DNA of 64,000 bases from Marinomonas rhodophyticola (lineage in GTDB: Bacteria > Pseudomonadota > Gammaproteobacteria > Pseudomonadales > Marinomonadaceae), in assembly GCF_026113935.1 (NCBI RefSeq), contig NZ_JAPEUL010000004.1, positions 744,001 to 808,000 on the forward strand, read 5' to 3'. The notes under the pieces are model-generated. The model was given only the letters and a program-made list of their open reading frames with translations, had not been told where the DNA came from and did not search any database. Position 1 is the first letter of the stretch; the number at the start of each line of letters is the position of its first letter. A program made the translations under genes and the position numbers. Shown here one piece after another: positions 61,350-64,000 of this stretch.

Positions 61350-62399
61350 TAATTGATTCTTTGCATGGTAGGCTGCTTTTCTAGCGTGATATTGGTTTGG
61401 TAGGATTGTAGCCCTCTAATGCCCACTAAGGATATGTGTGTTCCTGGCTTCAGAGATGCGATAAAGCGTCTGATTTGAAATGGATCTTCGCTTGGTGTGT
61501 TGTTTATTTCTAGTATGATGTCGCCAACTTCAATGCCTGCTTTTTCTGCAGGACTCTCTTTCGTAATGTCGTTTACAAGAAGGCCATGATTGGATGGTAG
61601 GGATAAATTGTCAGCCAGTAAAGGGGTGATTTTTTGTGCCTCCATTCCTAAATAGCCTCTTATGACTTCTCCGTATTTTATTATGTCGGTCATGACTTCC
61701 ATGGCGTCATCGACCGAGGTTGCAAAGCCAATTCCTTGAGATCCACCAGAGCTTGAGTAAATGGCTGAACTGATGCCAATGAGACTCGCCTTTTAAGTTG
61801 ACTAAAGCGCCACCGGAGTTGCCTGGGTTAATGGCTGCGTCTGTTTGTAAGAAATTTTCATAGGTATTAAGGCCTATGCTGTTACGGCCTTTGGCGCTAA
61901 TGATTCCGGCTGTTACGGTTTGTCCTATTCCAAAAGGATTACCGATAGCTAGGATGCGATCTCCTACTGATACCTTGCTACTGTCTCCCATTTTAATGCT
62001 TGGTAGGTTGAGGTGTGGTATTTTTAAAACTGCCAGATCAGTTGATGGGTCTGAGCCGATGAGTTGTGCTTCGATACGTCGATCGTCGTGTAGGGCGATA
62101 ACAATGCTTTGGGCGTTTTGAATCACATGATGGTTGGTGAGAATAAAGCCATCTTTTGTGACGATTACACCTGAACCTAAATTAATGCTATGTTTTGCTG
62201 TGTCTAAGTCATTAAGTCCTTTCTGTTGGATCACTTGAGTGTAAATATTAACCACTGATGGTGTGGCTATTTGCACGGGAGTGGAATAGCTAGCATTCGT
62301 TGCTTTGTGCTTTTCTTGTATTAAGAGAACCGTTAAGCCTATGCATGTGCCAGCAAGTGCAGAAAAGATGAGGGGTGACCAAACGTTTTTTTGATTCAT
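61346..62399 (-). CDS. degS: DegS/AlgW-type envelope-stress serine protease, frameshifted
   Basis: Inner-membrane protease that senses unfolded porins and starts cleavage of the anti-sigma factor RseA/MucA. One N-terminal helix (SPLIFSALAGTCIGLTVLLI) is followed by a trypsin-like domain with His (LTNHHVIQNA), Asp (SDPSTDLAVLKI) and Ser (DAAINPGNSGGALVN). The frame breaks at 61781-61787: removing one base from GAGTCTC restores NLKGELIGISSAIYSSSGGSQGIGFA, and a PDZ domain follows. Corrected length is 350 residues. Next to hisD, it corresponds to Pseudomonas algW. Confidence 0.92.
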
Positions 62400-62417
62400 A
62401 AAATATAAGGGGTTATT

Positions 62418-63179
62418 TTGCTACGCAGTGAATTTGATAGTCTACTTGATAAGACATTATGTCCCAATCGTTTTAAAGATTATGCGCCCAATGGTTTGCA
62501 GGTGGAAGGGAAAAAAGAGATTCAACGTGTTGTTACTGGCGTTACAGCGAGCCAAGCGTTAATCGATGCCGCAATTGATTATAAGGCAGATGCGATCTTT
62601 GTTCACCATGGGTATTTTTGGAAAAATGAAGATCCTCGTGTGATTGGCATGAAGTATCGTCGCCTTGCCGCCTTGATAAAGAACGACATAAATCTATATG
62701 GGTATCACTTGCCATTGGATGCGCATCCAACGTTAGGGAATAATGCTGGATTGGCGGATGCTCTTGGGCTTTTAAACCGATCTGGGTTGCAAGCTGGGGT
62801 TGCTATTGAGGACTCTATTGGTGTGGTTGGTGAATTAAGCGAACCAGTTTCGCCATCAGTATTTCGTCAAAAAATAGAGTCGGCAGTAGGGCGTGACGTA
62901 TTGTTTGAATGCGTCAATGACCATTTGATACATCGGGTTGCACTTTGCACGGGTGGCGCTCAAGGTTATATTGAGCAGGCAGTCGCGTCAGGTGCGGATG
63001 TCTATATTACGGGTGAAGTTTCTGAGCAGACAATTCATATAGCTCGTGAAATGGGAATTCATTTTGTGGCAGCTGGGCATCATGCTACGGAGCGTTTTGG
63101 TGCGAAATCAATGGCAGATTTTCTTGTTCAAGAATGTGGGCTGGATGCTGTGTTTATTGATATTGATAATCCGGCTTGA
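62418..63179 (+). CDS. Nif3-like dinuclear metal-centre protein
   Basis: A hexameric YbgI/Nif3-family protein that binds two metal ions; role in the cell is unclear though often linked to GTP cyclohydrolase-like or iron-sulfur biology. His/Asp metal ligands are visible: DAIFVHHGYFWKNE, YGYHLPLDAHPTLGNNAGLA and GHHATERFGAKS. Length 253 is normal. TTG start 62418 with AAGGGG upstream. It is divergent from degS, as in Pseudomonas, and closed by a terminator. Confidence 0.9.
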   Translation: MLRSEFDSLLDKTLCPNRFKDYAPNGLQVEGKKEIQRVVTGVTASQALIDAAIDYKADAIFVHHGYFWKNEDPRVIGMKYRRLAALIKNDINLYGYHLPLDAHPTLGNNAGLADALGLLNRSGLQAGVAIEDSIGVVGELSEPVSPSVFRQKIESAVGRDVLFECVNDHLIHRVALCTGGAQGYIEQAVASGADVYITGEVSEQTIHIAREMGIHFVAAGHHATERFGAKSMADFLVQECGLDAVFIDIDNPA

Positions 63180-63194
63180 TCTATGGTCGGAAAT

Positions 63195-63223
63195 AAAAAA
63201 ACGGGCTATTCATGGCCCGTTTT
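63195..63223. terminator. Bidirectional terminator between the Nif3-like gene and zapG
   Basis: AAAACGGGC pairs with GCCCGTTTT around an 8-base loop, with A7 on one side and T runs on the other. It separates convergent genes. Confidence 0.88.
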
Positions 63224-63228
63224 CTCGT

Positions 63229-63684
63229 TTAAATGGTGCGTTTTGGTTCTAGGTCTTGTGCTCTGCCTTCTAGGCCGAAGTTTTCGCTTAACATGCCAGG
63301 CTCTTTTCCATGTTTTAGGGCGTAATCCCTTGGAGGTTCTACTGAATCTGAAAACTCAGACGTTTGGTTTTGTTCTCCTATTGCGCTGGATTCAACAGGA
63401 ATGTTGCTCAATTGACTAGCGTTTTCTGCTAGGCAGTTGCGTAATTCTGCTAATCGTTTTTCAACGGAAATGAGGTGTTGGTTGCTGTCAGTGAAAAAAT
63501 TATCAATGATGACTTGTTTGCTGTCTAATTCCTGCTGCAATGTCTTCATAGTGATGATGTTTGAGCTTGAGTCCGTTTTATTGCGGTTGTTTTTCGCAAT
63601 GTAACCTTTAAGAGCAAGTGTGGCGACACAGCCAATAATAATACCAGTGATAAAGATAATAATGTTAAATTCTTCTAAGTTCAT
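63229..63684 (-). CDS. zapG: Cell-division/envelope protein ZapG (YhcB/DUF1043)
   Basis: An inner-membrane protein with an N-terminal helix (FNIIIFITGIIIGCVATLAL) and a long charged coiled coil (MKTLQQELDSKQVIIDNFF), ending in a disordered tail. ZapG/YhcB links the divisome with the elongasome and lipid synthesis. The ATG at 63684 (MNLEEFN) with GGAGAAAG upstream is chosen. Length 151 is typical. It is divergent from zapE, an arrangement conserved in gammaproteobacteria. Confidence 0.82.
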   Translation of the reverse strand: MNLEEFNIIIFITGIIIGCVATLALKGYIAKNNRNKTDSSSNIITMKTLQQELDSKQVIIDNFFTDSNQHLISVEKRLAELRNCLAENASQLSNIPVESSAIGEQNQTSEFSDSVEPPRDYALKHGKEPGMLSENFGLEGRAQDLEPKRTI

Positions 63685-63812
63685 GACTTTCTCCAAAAAA
63701 CAGATAATCCATTATAGCGAAACACCCCTTACGATAACAGCTTGATAGGTGTTGTTTAAGATGCAATTTGTTAGAATAGATATAATTCACTTATTCTAAT
63801 GAAAGAGCGGCG

Positions 63813-64000
63813 ATGACACCCATTACACGTTATAAGCAAGATTTAACAAGAGCAGACTTTAATTATGACCCAGCGCAAGAGGAAGCAGTAGAAGCGCTTC
63901 AAGATTTATTTGATCGCTTGGTTGCAAGCCAATCAGAGGCATCCTCTACTGGTTTTCTAGGGCGTCTTTTGAAAAAGAAAGCGCCTGCGGTGGAGCAAGG
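63813..64000 (+). CDS. zapE: Cell-division ATPase ZapE, N-terminal fragment (cut by window end)
   Basis: The visible 62 residues start MTPITRYKQDLTRADFNYD and continue with PAQEEAVEALQDLFDRLV, the typical AFG1/ZapE N-terminus before the Walker A motif. ZapE is an AAA-like ATPase that acts late in division. ATG at 63813 follows a purine-rich stretch. The ATPase motifs lie beyond the right edge, so identification uses the N-terminus and synteny with zapG. Confidence 0.8.
   Translation, partial: MTPITRYKQDLTRADFNYDPAQEEAVEALQDLFDRLVASQSEASSTGFLGRLLKKKAPAVEQ

Overview
The window is a gammaproteobacterial chromosome segment of moderate, slightly low G+C. Protein content and gene order suggest an Oceanospirillales member close to Marinomonas; that is an inference from gene resemblance, not a database result. 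I see no rRNA, tRNA, CRISPR array, insertion sequence or prophage.

Layout. 1-8.4 kb: RhlE-type helicase (cut by the left edge), VC0807-like membrane protein, RsuA, an epimerase, an EAL phosphodiesterase, an LctP-type permease with a DsrE-like partner, and an AGCS amino-acid carrier. 8.6-13.9 kb: a tripartite tricarboxylate transporter (fused TctA-TctB, TctC) with a GalD/PrpF isomerase and a divergent LysR regulator. 14-18.4 kb: a methyltransferase and two membrane transferases of the alkaline-phosphatase superfamily (LTA-synthase-like and EptA-like, the latter AT-rich). 18.6-21.3 kb: two very small genes and a Met/His-rich PepSY/DUF2946 pair, probably for copper. 21.3-27.7 kb: purine salvage (adenine deaminase plus a BMP-type ABC importer). 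28-34.5 kb: two diguanylate cyclases, RluA-type synthase, RlmM, an L,D-transpeptidase and a YkgJ-like protein.

34.6-64 kb is a conserved housekeeping block: gatCAB, then mreBCD-maf-rng-yhdP-nitrilase, darP-mgtE-npr-ptsN-rpoN-lptBAC-antiporter, mlaFEDC, ibaG-murA-hisGD, degS/algW, a Nif3-like gene, zapG and zapE. The order follows the Pseudomonas locus as I recall it, but kdsD, kdsC, hpf, rapZ, mlaB, hisC and tldD/pmbA are missing from their usual places. The block links cell shape, lipid A transport, phospholipid asymmetry and peptidoglycan precursor synthesis.

The most striking property is about 24 single-base frameshifts in about 19 genes, including essential ones (mreB, gatA, gatB, rpoN, mlaE). 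Restoring one base gives family-typical lengths (MreB exactly 347 aa), so most are very probably sequencing or assembly errors. They fall into two classes: homopolymer miscounts, and a second class in which the correction recreates a GRGCYC hexamer (9 cases). Only four intact GRGCYC sites are visible, all GAGCTC, which suggests a modified motif disturbing base calling. Broken genes are listed as single full-span features with the break position.
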